This document shows positions 51,229 to 63,520 of a stretch of DNA of 64,000 nt, in pieces. Positions within the stretch are counted from its first letter, which is position 1; each line of letters starts with the position of its first letter. Under the pieces are notes generated by a model. That model saw only the letters and a program-made list of their open reading frames with translations. It was not told the origin of the DNA and did not search any database. The DNA is from Ananas comosus (taxonomy: Eukaryota > Streptophyta > Magnoliopsida > Poales > Bromeliaceae), in assembly GCF_001540865.1 (NCBI RefSeq), contig NC_033638.1:7258836-7322835 (forward strand). The letters run 5' to 3'. The position numbers and the translations under genes were made by a program.

Positions 51229-54200
51229 GACTACTATACTCTTATGAGTATTAGGCTATTCGTACTCATAAGTTGTTTTCGATGATTAGACTTCCGAATC
51301 GACAATCCATTCCGTTAAATATGATCTAGAGTATTTTAAACTTCTAAAAAATAAATTTCGTAATTTTTTGAAATCATAATAAAGTCAATCAAGCGGGTAC
51401 AAAATGAACGGTCGAAATCGAACGACGTCCTAAAAATGGATGATCATGTAGTGTTCCGAAGGTTTGGATAGGATTGGCTACAGTATTAGTGACTGGTCGA
51501 CACATTTGGTGAGTGTCGGACTGAGTCGGAGTCGTTTATGCACGAAATGGATACAGAAATGGACTCGGCGCACTCAAATAAGCAAAACTGAAGTTTTGCC
51601 AGATTCGGGTGCCCAGAACTGGGTTTGGGTCGCCCAGAACTTGAGTGCTGGTTTGAGCAGAACTGGAAGCCAATTCGGATTCTAGTTTCGGGCGCCCAGA
51701 AAAGGGTCCGAAAGTTTACTTCATGAATATCGTTTGCACTGACACGTGGTTGGTGGTAGGTGAGGTCCGCCGGAGCAGGATTTGGGCGCAGCACACCACG
51801 GGCGGAGGAATCGAAGTAGAGTATTTGTGCAGTCTGGAAGTTTCGGACGCCCAGAACATGGTTTCGGGCGCCCGAAAGTGTCTCTTTCTGCAGGGATAGC
51901 AAGTTTGAGTTGTGAGTTCCTGGGGCTTATTGGACCATTCTAACTCCCTATAAATAGGTGGAGTACGATCTCTGTGAGCTCTTTTCACCTCTTCTTCACA
52001 GTGAAGGCCAAAATTGCATTCCAACCCCTCTAATTACTCCAAATTTCACAAATTGAAGCTTGAGGACTCCAGTTTAGCAGTTTTCTAGCAGGACCTTCGG
52101 CGTTTTGACTCGTGTGCGATGTAGAAAGGTCGAATTGCTGTGAAACTTGGTTTGGTGATTAGCTGACTTCTGGAAGATTTCGTGGAGTCCATTTTGACTA
52201 CATTTGATTGAGGTTAGTTTGGTCAAATTACTATTCTTCTGGGCTGCTGCTGTTTTGGACCTGAATTTGAGTTTTCTTTGGTTATTATGGACCAATTCCT
52301 GGAGAGAGCTGAAATTTCGACCAGAAGAAGTTGCTCCACCTTTCCCTACTGGTTTTAGAGGGTGTTCTTCACCTGAATTTGGATTTGGATGTTGCTAGGT
52401 GAGTATTAGCATTGGAATTGAAAGTTTAAGCTTAAGTGCTGAATTTTGGGGTTATTGACGCAATTTTGATGTTTTTGTGTTTTGAGCTTGGGAGGAAATT
52501 GGATTTGAACCAGAGGATGTCATTCCATCATAGTACACTGCTTTTGGAATCTTTTCTCACCTGAATTGGTGATTGGAAGGTGAAATTCGCTTTGCAATTG
52601 AGCAAAATTTAAGTTTATAAGCTGAATTGCATATAATTGATGGAATTTTAATATTTTTAGTGTTTAGAGCCTTGGAGAGGTATTGTTGCTGGTGCTCGGT
52701 GATCACGGCTGAGCCTCCCTGTGATTTCGTAACTTCTAGCCTGTCGGATTAGCGCTAGAGGTGGGTTAATCATCGGATTCTCCTCCTAAGTTTAGTAATT
52801 GATAGCATGTATGTTTAGTCTTTTGTATATCATGTAATTAGCTCAAACTAGTGATTTGCATGCTTATGAAATCTGAGTTTGGAGCTTAAAATGTTAGTTG
52901 AATATACATGTTGGACTTGGATTTGACTTAGGAGAAAACTGACGTTTCTACATTGTCATATGTTAAAACTATCAGATTTAGCTCTAGGAGCCGTAATTTG
53001 TTGGTATCACCGCAGTTTGTGGGCGGTGGATACTCAGGGTGGTGTAGAATGTATTTACACTCGTGCTGGGATGCCGAGCTTATTTTACAGCAGTGTTTTA
53101 GGCTGTTTCGGACTGTCGGATGCCATCGGGGTTGACAATGGACCCAGATTACTGTTTTTGCATCAGATTATGCCGAGGGTACGTGAGTTGGATACTTAGA
53201 CCCTGTTACTTGACTATAGCCTACGAGAGCCTCATTAAGCTCGACAGAGACACACTTGCATACTCAATTGGGTAGCGCCCACGAGTGCCACTTCGGAGTC
53301 GGACTTTGTGCGTTTGCGTTGGTGTCGTTGTGTCCTGGTTGAACTTACTCTCCACGGGACGGCTTAGTGTGGAGGTAACGGTATAGCTTCGACAGGCGGG
53401 ACAAGTGTATTCAGTCCCTGGGACGGGTGTGTTCACAGTCCCTAGTGAGATTGGATCAGAGATCGCATTATTCTACAAATTGTAGTGTCAGATCATAATA
53501 GTATAGTGGCACATAGCTGTAGATTATTTTCAATTATTTACTATCATTGAGCATATCATCTGTAGACTCTTGGTGGGTGAGCCGATGAGTTGAGGGCGAT
53601 ACCCACTGAGGACTACTTGTTTTTGCAGTAATTCTCACGCTTATTTGTTACCCCTATTTTGCAGAGCCTTCGGTTCCGGCTGCTGCTACTACCGAGACTG
53701 ATCGTGGCAAAGGCGTTGCAAGTTAGAGCCCTTCTAGATGAATCACTGTGCTAGTGGAGTACCAGCTGCAGGTAGTTGTAATTTTTGATTCTTTACATAC
53801 TGATGTTGTACCTCGCTGGAGCGAGTATTATTTTGTACCCGGATGCTATATATGTATTGAACCACTGTTATTATTTATATTTTATTCCTTTCTAGCAACT
53901 CTATACTACTAGTAGTAGTATTGTGTGATTACAGGTACATGTACAACTTCGCTTCGTATACAGAAAAAAAAATTTTATATACGACGGGTCTGTTAGCGTG
54001 CCCGGAGAAATGAAGAATCTAAGGCGTGACAAATCGGATCCTTCAATTTAAGATCGAAGTTATTGATCTTTATCTAGGTAGTGAATATAATTTTCTATTA
54101 AAAATTCAACCGATTCCGATTTTTTTACGCCGTTAAACTAGCAAGTATCCCATACCGACCGTTAAAAATTGTCAATTTTGTAAGCTTTTGATTGTAAGTA

Positions 54201-54353
54201 AATGATGTCGAAAAATTATAAAATTTGATTTCTAGAAGTTTTAAATACTCTAGATAATGTTTGACGGTATGGATCGCCGATTCGAAAGCTCTATCATCGA
54301 AAACAACTTATGAGTACGAGGGCAATCGTACTCATAAGAATATAGTAGCCGGA

Positions 54354-54356
<3 letters not shown>
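51227..54356. mobile_element. Long-core MITE-like element split by a 2.6-kb insertion
   Basis: Left part 51227-51446 and right part 54032-54356 together reconstruct one copy of the family seen intact at 21871-22411 (ends with ACTCTTATGAGT-type text; GACGTCCTAAAAA..GGATGATC continuing to ATCCTTCAATTTAAGATC). The break falls at the same word in the intact copy, so the intervening 2585 bp is a later insertion. Confidence 0.85.
51447..54031. mobile_element. LTR-like insertion (probable solo LTR)
   Basis: Starts TGTAGTGTTCCG and ends AAGGCGTGACA, the TG...CA form of LTRs. Flanks GATCA (51442-51446) and AATCG (54032-54036) are consistent with a diverged 5-bp duplication of GATCG, the word at this place in the intact MITE. 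A promoter-like CTCCCTATAAATAGG lies on the plus strand near 51945 with a transcript-like leader after it, and GGGCGCCC words recur between 51600 and 51880. No gag, protease, reverse transcriptase or integrase is visible and no repeated terminus is found inside, so a long solo LTR (Ty3/Gypsy-type length) is the best reading. Orientation is plus by the TATA box, but the minus-strand end TGTCACGCC also resembles a common LTR start. Confidence 0.6.

Positions 54357-54396
<40 letters not shown>
54357..54396. repeat. (TA)n microsatellite
   Basis: Pure TA run between the split element and the short-core copy at 54397. Confidence 0.9.
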
Positions 54397-54402
<6 letters not shown>

Positions 54403-54568
54403 GAACTCCTATACTTTTAAAAGTANACGTGGGCCCCCAAAGATTGAGTGGGTGGTTGGTTGAATAGTATAATCTAACGATTAAAAATGATCAGAAGAGT
54501 AGATCTAACGGTAAAAAATTTACAAGCACCAAGTGTTTGGTGCTTGTAAAAGCACCATAGCCGGACTG

Positions 54569-54572
<4 letters not shown>
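54397..54572. mobile_element. Short-core MITE-like element, partial
   Basis: Core words GGGCCCCC, GAGTGGGTGGTTGGTTGAAT and GTAGATCTAACGG are the short-class core in reverse. An N lies at 54426, close to a possible internal loss of the left arm. The right end has GTGCTTGTAAAAGCACC, itself a hairpin. Followed by (TA)n at 54573-54625. Confidence 0.7.
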
Positions 54573-54629
<57 letters not shown>

Positions 54630-54835
54630 CTTCACTTCGAGTGATAAAAATAATAGCTGATTTACTACTAGACCTGCCTAATGAGAGGTAAAAGTAATAA
54701 TAGCAAATATTGCCAATAGAGACAGCAACGGCAACTTCTGCCATTACACTATATATACATCTGAACGCTTATTATAGAGTTGTAAATAATGCTGGGAAGA
54801 GGAGCACCTTCTCGTAAGTCGTAACCTGCTCAGAA

Positions 54836-57800
54836 TCATACTAATTGCACAACGGCGGCGATGCGCAAGGATCCGCCTTGGAGGAGGTCCGCGAGCTCGT
54901 CGAACAAGAACGCGGTGCGCCAGCCCCACCCCTTGGGCGCCTTCGGTAGGAGCGTCCCCGCCTGCTTAAAGCTTCCGAAAACAAGGACTTCCCTCTTTGA
55001 TGGACAAATTAACTGCGAATTTCATACTAGAAGTTCAGGATATTTTGAAGCAGAATATAATTTGAATGCTGCCCTCTCTGTGCACTTTGAATTGGAATCT
55101 AAACAACTCTAAATTTTCATTTTACTACCTTACTACCTAACCTTATGTAGCAATGTTTGAAGTAAGTACCTCTTCCTCACAAATCGACAGTGCTTCTGCT
55201 TTTCGACAAAATATTTTAAAACCTTGTTGGCCGAAAACATTTTCTAACAGATGAAATTTTCTAAGAGTCAAAAGTAATGTAAGGTCATCAGGTAGTAATC
55301 AAATCTTTTTGAAGTTCAAGTACCAATTTCACTATTTACCAGAGGTAGGTTCCGTAAACCACATGCTTACACAAAACGTACCTGATACCGGGCTGTCACT
55401 TTCTCCCGCGAGTCTATGTACATATGTACCTGATAAAAGGAAATGTTAGCGGGCAGAAAACATGCAACAATATCCCGCACCAAAGGTAAGTAACTGACCT
55501 TTCGTAAAGGATCAGAGACCTCCGCCTTGCGCCTGTGAAGAAACAATCCTGCATGGCGATTTGGTTTAGAGATGTAGATGTGTTAAACCATTTGGGTGAA
55601 AAATTAAGACAGATCAGGAGAATGTAGAAATGTACCAAGCGTGCGGCGTCCCTGTGGGTCTTCATCGTTGAATGCCTGGACGCTCACCTATTTAGCAGCG
55701 CAAAGGTTTCTCAGATTAGCGTCGCACGGAAAAGAAAAGTGCCAGTATCAAAACTCATGGATTCTGTATTGTCTTGCAAAATTGCTGTTATGTATATAAA
55801 ATCTTTAACACGTTAAAACAGTCGAAGTTTCTAAATAGGAAACTAAAAGGTCTAACCTTTTAAAAGTGCGCCCCATAATACAGCAAGAATTCTTCATTCA
55901 CAAAAAGAAATTGAAAACAAGTTTATGCAGGTCTCATTTTTACATGTACGTCAAACAAGAAATTTTGGTTCTTTACTACACTACGAGTATGATACACACA
56001 TAGAGGTATACGAGTACAAACCTTCCACAGTGAACCGGCATAGAATACATCTGGAGAGTGCTTCACTAGGCCGTCAGTAAGCCTGTGCACATCTTCAAAC
56101 TCCACCCTGATTTAATTTGAAATTTGTCAATTTGAGAACATAGATAATTGGCACAGATTGCTTGCTGAACCTACTGAATCAGAATACGAGCAACTCACAC
56201 GCATCACTTTCCATTTCATACAAATGCATGGCCAATGCTAACGTCAGGTAGATCCAGAAGATCTATGACTTATTTACCACTAATTTCATCTATTAATTGT
56301 AAAATACTGATGAAAATGAGGGCTGAATTTTAGGAACATCAAGATTTCGCAAAATCAATCTTTCTTTCATCCAATTCAATCACCTGAATAGTCAAATGTA
56401 TAAACAAGAAAGTAAAGAAGCTTAAAAGAAAATTTGAAGCCATTTGATGTCAAGATAACAAGAAGAGGATTTCAGGTCAATGCCATCAGCAAAGTGGCGC
56501 ATCACGTCAATATTATTCCATAGCCAGCGCCACCTTGTGGTAGCCAGCATGGTGGCATGGCACTCTATGAAATATAGTAGCAGCATTGAATATCTAACAA
56601 GAATAAAAAGTCGAGTCATTTTACCCAAAGCGAAAAGGAGGGAAATGGCGCAATGGTGTCTTCAAATCCAAGGATATGGACGAACCCTCTGAACATTCCC
56701 AATCATTTCCGAGATCATGATCCCCAGGTCCTGTCACCTGCACTGAAGTGCCACTAGCATTGGCAACAGATGCTGCACCAGTAAACCTAACCGCAACACG
56801 AGCATCTGGTATTTCGGTTTCCTCAGAGTTAACATGCACAATATTGTTCCCTTGGCTAAGGCCAACCAGTGCAGTCAAACCATCTGAAATATCAACATTA
56901 TAAAAATCAACAACTCAATGCTCAGATTCATTGTTCGCGAGCAACAGCTGGCAATTTGCTGTTGCCAGGCCCAAAAGGAACATGTGAAAATACACAGCAA
57001 GTTGGAGGCCAAGTCGCACCAGGCACATATGCAGTTCCTCCTCGCCCAATGCCCGCAAGCACATCAATCGCACCCCTCACATGGACCCGCATTGGCCCAA
57101 CCGCGCCGCTTCCATCAGCTTGTTGGGCCTCCGGAATGTATATGGAGCCAATGTTGCTGGAAGTACTGCTTCGATCATGCTCCAGTCTGTAGTAGCCCAT
57201 TGAACTGCCACCATGTGAATACCCGTATGCCTGTCTACAAGCGCATGCATTACTCATGAGACAGCAATTTCTGCAAGTATCAGCTCCTATTGCTTGCACC
57301 CTATGACACAGTAGCATCTGAATCAAAAAAAGCATAGGTTAGAAACAGGATTCCCATGAATAAGAACTGAAAAGAAAAGAGATTTTCACATATATTGCCC
57401 TCAAAATACAGTAGTTGTGTGCATACATCAAAATTTACAATTTGTACCTACACTCTTCAAAATAGCTTACACTCTTCAAAATAGCTCATATTTATGAGTA
57501 TACACCTCACACTCAACATTACATTTTGTGCCTATACCCTTGGAAATAAGACATAGTTGCATGTGTGCCCCTTTACTTGAGAGCATGCTAAAAAGCTGGG
57601 TTATGGTGTGCAATTGCGGCACCCTTGTATTTTTTAGTTTTATGCTGTCTTTTAGTGTAAAACCCTTCTTTTGAGCATGAAAAACTCTCAGGTAGAGGGG
57701 CATACATGCATTGAGCTATTTCTAAGGGTATAGATGCAAAAACCTTTTGAGGATTTTACAAGCAAATATAGACTATTCATAGGGCTATAGGGCAAATTGC

Positions 57801-60800
57801 AACTTTTCAAGGGTAAACAAGCAAATAAATGTACAAGAGGGGTATATGTACAAAAGAAATGCAACCAAACCTGAAGCCAAAGACCATCATTGACAGCTTT
57901 GCAAGGAAACCCTAATTCTTCTAGCTGCTTCCGGACATTTAGCAAAGCTTCAAAGGACATGTTACAATAGAGAAGAGAGCCCCCTTCAAAGACATTCATG
58001 AAGGCATCAAATCCATCACCACGAATGGAAGAGCTTGCCTTGGCAGTGTCAGATTGTCCCCTCCCCACTATCCTGCCGCCCCACGAGGGCATGTTGCACC
58101 TTCCCCATTCACTAGATGTTGCTCCATTGGAAGGGTTTGCCGAGGAGCAGTTGTTTGACTGATCTGCAGGGAGCCAGTAATTATTATTATTTAATTGAAA
58201 GAATGTGCTTTCTTCAGGTGAACCTTCCACAGTGCTGGCGTTTTCTCTTACTCTCGCAGTTTCAACACCACTCTGCATCAAAAACAAGATGTTTTTACTC
58301 ATTATATCAAACAACAAGAAACAGGTAAAACAGGTTTGAGGGTATATATGGAATCTAGAACCAATCGGAGTTATTTACATACCCATACTGGTTCGGTGCA
58401 AGAACCAGCTGCGTGGAAGTCCACTGTGCAATCTGCAAGCGCAACCAAATTGTCCTGAGAAGTTCTATTGATTAAATTGTCTAGTATGCTCAATTGTCCC
58501 AATTCAGATTCTAGTTGTTTGCCAGTACTGCTGTGGACTATAGTTTTTCTCTTTGGTAAAGATGACTCTAGCATAATAGAGTCCACCTCAGAATTTGATC
58601 TTTCTTCTGCAGCAATTTCTTCCTTAGCAGCAGCATCTTTTGCAAGTAGAGTGTAAAACGCTAGTTCAAACCTTCAGAAAATGGAAAGAAGGTTTAAAAT
58701 TGTAAGTTCAAAAAGTTGATAGCAGGCTAGGCTAGTAGCATGCTGCATACCTTTTCTCCTCATTAGGAACCCATAGTTCATCAGATGTAAGGAGGGTATG
58801 TAGAGTTTGTGAGGATAGTTTGGGAAGTACCTAATATCAAAATTATACTTGGTGAGACTCGCATGATTTAGAGCAGGTGAATGCATGTACATATCAAGCA
58901 AAAGAGCAGGTAAGAAAGCAAATAACTGGTGGAAAGCGAAAATAACACAGAACATGAACTGTCAGTTAAAAGACTTTTTTTTTAATGTGCAAGCATTTTA
59001 ATAAGCACGAAATGTTGGTCCAGAAGGAATAGCCAGACACAATTCAGCATCAGTTAACACAGATTGACAGATATATTTACTTTGGCATGTTCTGAACAAG
59101 GTTCAACAGTAGCCTAGCAATGGTTTAAGCTAAGGGCTGTTTGTGCATAAAAATGTTTTAAATAATTTTACATAATCTATACTTAGTTGATGGAATAAGG
59201 GAATTGTGAAAAATGTGAACGAATTTGCTAAGAAGGACATAGAATTTACATTAATTCACGAATTAAATTTGAGGAGACCCGCATATTCTCCAATGAGAAC
59301 TCAATCAACCGAAATCAAGTTTAATTTTACAATGCAAGTGAATGAAGATGCTTATTTATTGGAAAAATACAAGATCTAGACATCATACTGTCACTAATTT
59401 CATTAGATTTTTACGATCAACAGCTCTAGACATCACGTTAAAACAAGGCTTAAGGCATTAAGTATTTACAGTCAATCTGAAAGCAGGAGAATTTATTTTT
59501 ATAACAGACTCTGAAACTAAAATTAGTCCGAAAGGTAACATAGGGACTTCTTGCTAAGCTGACTTTGCTGGCAACATTTGGTACCAGGACACTTGCAAGT
59601 TGCACTGTAAGCTTTTCTTTCTTTTTCTTTTAAAGAAGAAATTTCTCAGTACCAAACATCCGCAACCCAAGGCAAAGCAGATATGTAATATTGTGCATCA
59701 TAGTAGTTTAAATTGAAATCAACCATTTGTGAAGTGAAACATTGTCTTCTTACCTCTCTCAGTTCCATTGTGGCACTTCGACAAAGGTACCCCCAGCAAG
59801 CATTTCTGACCCGCTCTCCATGTATGCCATAATCTTGGCTCTCTGCAAACACCTTTTTGGAAAAAGCAAAAGAAAATGTAATTAAAACAAAAATCTGGTT
59901 TCATCAACTTGATACAAGAAAGTAGATCATACCTGATAAGAATAAAAGTTCAAAGCACGCAGTTCTGAAATGATAAAATCCGTGCAGCTTGCGCATAAGT
60001 CCTGCAAGAAAATCCCAATATTTATGCAACAGAAGATAAAGCATGTAGGAAAGACGATTTCTTGCCAAATTGATAATCTGGATAACCTGCAGATCAAGAA
60101 AAGAAGCAGCAGCGAGGACGCGGAAGGCATTTTTATCATTGAGCTGGGGATGGAATCCATAGAGATAAGCCAAGGCCATAGCAATCGCCTCTGAATTAAC
60201 ATTTAGATCATCAATATGTAAGACTACAGTAGGCGCGCCAGCCTCTTTCCAAGGTCCATGAAGCATGTTCCTGCAAATTGGTTCCAATTACCTCGGTTCT
60301 AGAATGTTTCTTTAAGCATGTTAAGAATGAAACTTTTCTCAGAAATAAACATCCATATATTTACCTTTCTAATAAGATAATCAGAAAGTTCATCATTGAA
60401 GAAAGGAATAGTAATCAACTACCAAAAGATATTGGTTATGCCTGATGCAAAATTTGTCAAATAGTAGATCGTAGACAATACAATATTAACAAACGGAAAA
60501 CCACATAAATCTATAGAAAAAATGCAGGAAAATAAGAGGAAAAATTGCAGAACCCCATAAACTATAGGCCATTTTAAAATAAAACCCTCAGCAATTCTTC
60601 TTTTGACTAACACCACCTCAATTTTTTGATTCTTTTGATTTAAGTTATTTTCATCAATTAAATTAGGGATTTTGCTAAGTCCAATGGTGATTCTATTAAA
60701 ATTTAACCACTCTGCATGCTTGTCCAGCCTATGGAACTGCAGATTTCATGTAGTATTAACAGTTGATAACTAATATAGTTTTTCATTTTAAAAATCCCTA

Positions 60801-61583
60801 ATTCAAATATAATGAATAACTTGAATAAAAACAAATGGAGGTTAAGAAAGTGTCAGTATACAGAACAAGTGCAAGAACCCATCTTGAATTGCCTAGAATT
60901 GAGGGGCGTACGCACAGTTTTTACTAAAACGATAGAAGTATCAAATTCTCATACTTATAACCAAGTATATAGAATATTAAAATCAGAAAAAAAAAAAAAA
61001 GGAAATTTTTAGCACACAAGTTCATCAGGAATCAGAAATGTACACATCAATTGCAATCTACAGAACTAAAGATCAAGAAACCCTTTTCAATTGCAATCTA
61101 CAGAACTAAAGATCAAGAAACCCTTTTCAATCGCAATCTACGGAACTAAAGATCAAGAAACCCTTTTCAATTGCAATCAACAGAACTAAAGATCGAGAAA
61201 TCCCTTGATCGGAGGCACCTGAAGTAGGAGCTGCGCGAGAGGATGAGTCGGTGGAGGCGGTACGTCGATCCCATCGCCTCCACCACCACGTCGGAGAACG
61301 TGCCGGAGTTGAAACCCTCCGCCCGGATGTGCTCGCACAGCGCCCCGAGGTTACAATCGGGCGCCCGGAGCTCCCCTCCTCCTCCGCCGCCGCCGCCTCC
61401 GCCGCCGCCGCGGCGATCGCTCTCCGGCGGCGTCTGGAGACCGAGATGTGGCGGAGCCGGGAGCGTTGGCGGCGGAACCTGCGGCGGCGGCGGCGGCGCC
61501 GGGAGCGGCGCCGGGGACGGGATGTTCGGCATTTCGAGGGATCGGCGGCGGCGAGGCTTAGAGGCGCGCGACGGGGGCACCAT
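54836..61583 (-). CDS. BTB/POZ domain-containing protein
   Basis: Fourteen minus-strand coding exons (high to low): 61583-61219, 60270-60087, 60001-59933, 59852-59754, 58830-58751, 58671-58383, 58272-57871, 57317-56966, 56883-56625, 56106-56022, 55687-55636, 55548-55499, 55429-55382, 55012-54836; about 836 aa. The N-terminus is Pro-rich then a Gly run (59-70). The BTB domain (about 85-185: FSDVVVEAMGSTYRLHRLIL, then LYGFHPQLND and FRVLAAASFLDLQ) mediates dimerisation and often Cul3 binding. A BACK-like helical part follows (RNACWGYLC, LTSDELWVPNEEKRFELA), then a Cys-rich stretch (CRNCCLMSNACACR) and a conserved C-terminal domain ending in KGWGWRTAF and LADLLQGG. It belongs to a conserved plant single-copy-like BTB family resembling germ-cell-less-type proteins; I do not know a standard symbol. 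All junctions are GT-AG and in phase except exon 8 to 9: no GT donor of the right phase precedes the in-frame TGA at 56930-56928. A GC donor (after 56966) restores the frame; a one-base frameshift is the alternative. Confidence 0.88.
57380..57860. repeat. Dispersed foldback-like repeat in BTB intron 7
   Basis: Text such as TGTGCCTATACCCTTGGAAAT and AGGGGTATATGTACAAAAG at the other side pair imperfectly, and CACTCTTCAAAATAGCT occurs twice in tandem (57451 and 57470). Similar in style to the intron repeats of the AAA gene. Confidence 0.5.
61048..61207. repeat. Minisatellite: four 40-bp units in BTB intron 1
   Basis: Four head-to-tail copies of a 40-bp unit (CAATTGCAATCTACAGAACT and the following 20 bases). 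Copies 1 and 2 are nearly identical, 3 and 4 carry a few changes. The array ends about 11 bases from the exon 1 donor (61218-61217). Confidence 0.9.
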
Positions 61584-61682
61584 TGCAGTCTCCCGCGGCG
61601 GCGGCGGCGAGCGGCGGCGATGCGCGACGGGGTTCTAGGGCAATGAGAGCCATGAAAGAGATCGCCTTCTCGCTCTTTCGCG

Positions 61683-61706
61683 CTCTCTCTCTCTCTCTCT
61701 CTCTGA
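61683..61706. repeat. (CT)n tract in the BTB gene leader
   Basis: Reads as GA repeats on the gene strand, about 100 bases upstream of the ATG at 61583 and downstream of the TATA box. Confidence 0.9.
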
Positions 61707-61760
61707 GGGTTTCGAATGGAGTGGTGTCGGTGCGATTGCGGAGGGATAGGGTTTTAATTG

Positions 61761-61771
61761 CTTATATACAG
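61761..61771 (-). promoter_or_regulatory. TATA box of the BTB gene
   Basis: On the minus strand TGTATATAAGC lies about 180 bases before the start codon at 61583, a good match to a plant TATA box, with a GA-rich leader in between. Confidence 0.65.
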
Positions 61772-61859
61772 TGGAGAGGAAAATGGGGCGACGGGGAATT
61801 TGCGGAAGCCCTTCCCATTGGGGGTGAATTGTTGCCATTTTATTATCTTTTCTGGTTAA

Positions 61860-62270
61860 AAGTGCACAAGAGCCCCTCAACTATAGAAAGTTTTGAAGGA
61901 ACCACCTCCACCAATGGTAAAATTGTATGCAACATATCTGAACTACCACCTTTTTTAGACTACTTAATCTTTAACAATTTTAATTTTATCATCTATTTTT
62001 TTAATTTATTTAACTGAAGCCGGTGATGACTCTTTAACTTCAAATTTTGAAAATGTTGTTTGTATTTATGGGCGTAATTAGCATATTTTATATCATTTAT
62101 GGAACTATAAATTTAAAAAAATAAATGATTGGCTTAAATTTTGCATCAGAATAACTATTAAATGACTTACATCAAATAAATTTTAAAAATTTATGTACCA
62201 AAGTCAAAACTTTAAAAGATTCGATAGTAGAATCAAAATAGCCAATAAATCAAGTAATTCTAAACATTTT
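61860..62270. repeat. Dispersed AT-rich inverted repeat, copy 3 of 3
   Basis: Shares CAAATTTTGAAAATG, TTAGCATATTTTATATCATT, GGCTTAAATTTTGCATC and TTTAAAAGATTCGATAGTAG words with the copies at 19215 and 41470. It starts just upstream of the BTB promoter with CCTCAACTATAG. Confidence 0.6.
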
Positions 62271-63238
62271 AACCTTTTTTTTTCTTTTATTCACACCATT
62301 TTAACTTTTTGATTTTTTTAATTGAGTTTTCTAGTCAATAAAGTTAAAATTTTGCTAAATTAATAGCATTATAATCAATAAAACTATTTTATTAAATATA
62401 CTTATTACTTGATTAAATTTAAGTACTATGAATGTTATTTTTGGACACTGAAATTACTGATTTCATTAACTATAATAATAAATAGAAAGAAATTATTAAT
62501 TTTAATAAATTTCAATTTAGAAAATGATTAAAGAAAAATGGCTTGTAGTTGATGAGGTTTCCAAACTTCATATATTTTTCTCTCACTCTCTCTCAAGGAG
62601 TTAGGAAGGGGATAAAAAGATAGTAATAGAGAGTGCCTTAGAGGTGTTTGATTTTCTAAAAAAATAAAGCTACAGGCACAAAAATATCTTTTCCATGAAA
62701 ACTTCTTTTTCGAAAAACACTCTTTGCCGAGGGGTGTTTGGTTTTTCAAAAGATATTTTAGAAAATATTTTCCTCACTAAAAATATATTTTTCGTCCATT
62801 TGATTATTCAAATAAAGTAATTTTTTTTTCTGAAGAAGGTTTTTCCCAGATTTTATGAAAAAGTATTTTTTTTGTTTTTCATTTTTTATCTGAAAAACTA
62901 AATTGTGGAAAAGAGTATTTCTTATACAAAACTTTTTGTTTGAAAATAGTTTTCACTTTTTTCTAGGAACCAATCACCCCACTTCTTGCCTATAAGGGAC
63001 TAACAATCAAAATACTATTTTTCTCAAAAAAAAAACAATCAAAATGCTATTATCAAAACCTAAAAAATTATTAATTTTTTTTACGATTTTTTATAAAATA
63101 ATAAATTTTATTTGATCATAATAATCTAATTTTGACAGAAAAAATAAAAAGAATTATAATATATTTAGTTAAGTTTGGTTTATTATTAAAATAAATTATT
63201 TTGAAAACTGAAAGATATTTTAATTTAGGTATATTTTG

Positions 63239-63289
<51 letters not shown>

Positions 63290-63515
63290 TTAATTTTAAT
63301 TAAGCTAAAATAAATGAGTTATTTATCTATACCTATCTATCTATACCTTACCAATACATTAATCTCCATTGCTAAATCCTACATGTACCCATCCCGTTAA
63401 TTTGAAGAGAAGTGGGGCCTATTTTATTTTTTTACTTTTTCTCTTTTTCTTTAGATTTATTAAAGCCTAAAGAGTTTTTTTAACCCATTTCCTTTACTTT
63501 TTGGTCTTCCACTCT
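62271..63515. other. AT-rich intergenic DNA with degraded repeats
   Basis: A possible MITE of about 250 bp at 62735-62980 has ends GGGGTGTTTGGTTTTT and the complement of GGAACCAATCACCCC, but no target duplication is clear. A (TA)n run lies at 63249-63288. No gene seen. Confidence 0.45.
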
Positions 63516-63520
63516 NAATT

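Noticed and set aside
51464..52024. Frames of 73-138 codons in the LTR-like insert
   Set aside because: No retroviral or host domain; the repeated GGGCGCCC words are typical of repeat DNA.
56869..57259. Plus-strand frames of 107-113 codons
   Set aside because: Antisense to BTB exon 8, which has clear homology on the minus strand.
61048..61207. Possible CRISPR-like array of 40-bp repeats
   Set aside because: Units are contiguous with no spacers and lie in a plant intron; a minisatellite.
61243..61646. Two 131-codon plus-strand frames
   Set aside because: Antisense of the Pro/Gly-rich first exon of the BTB gene; low-complexity products.
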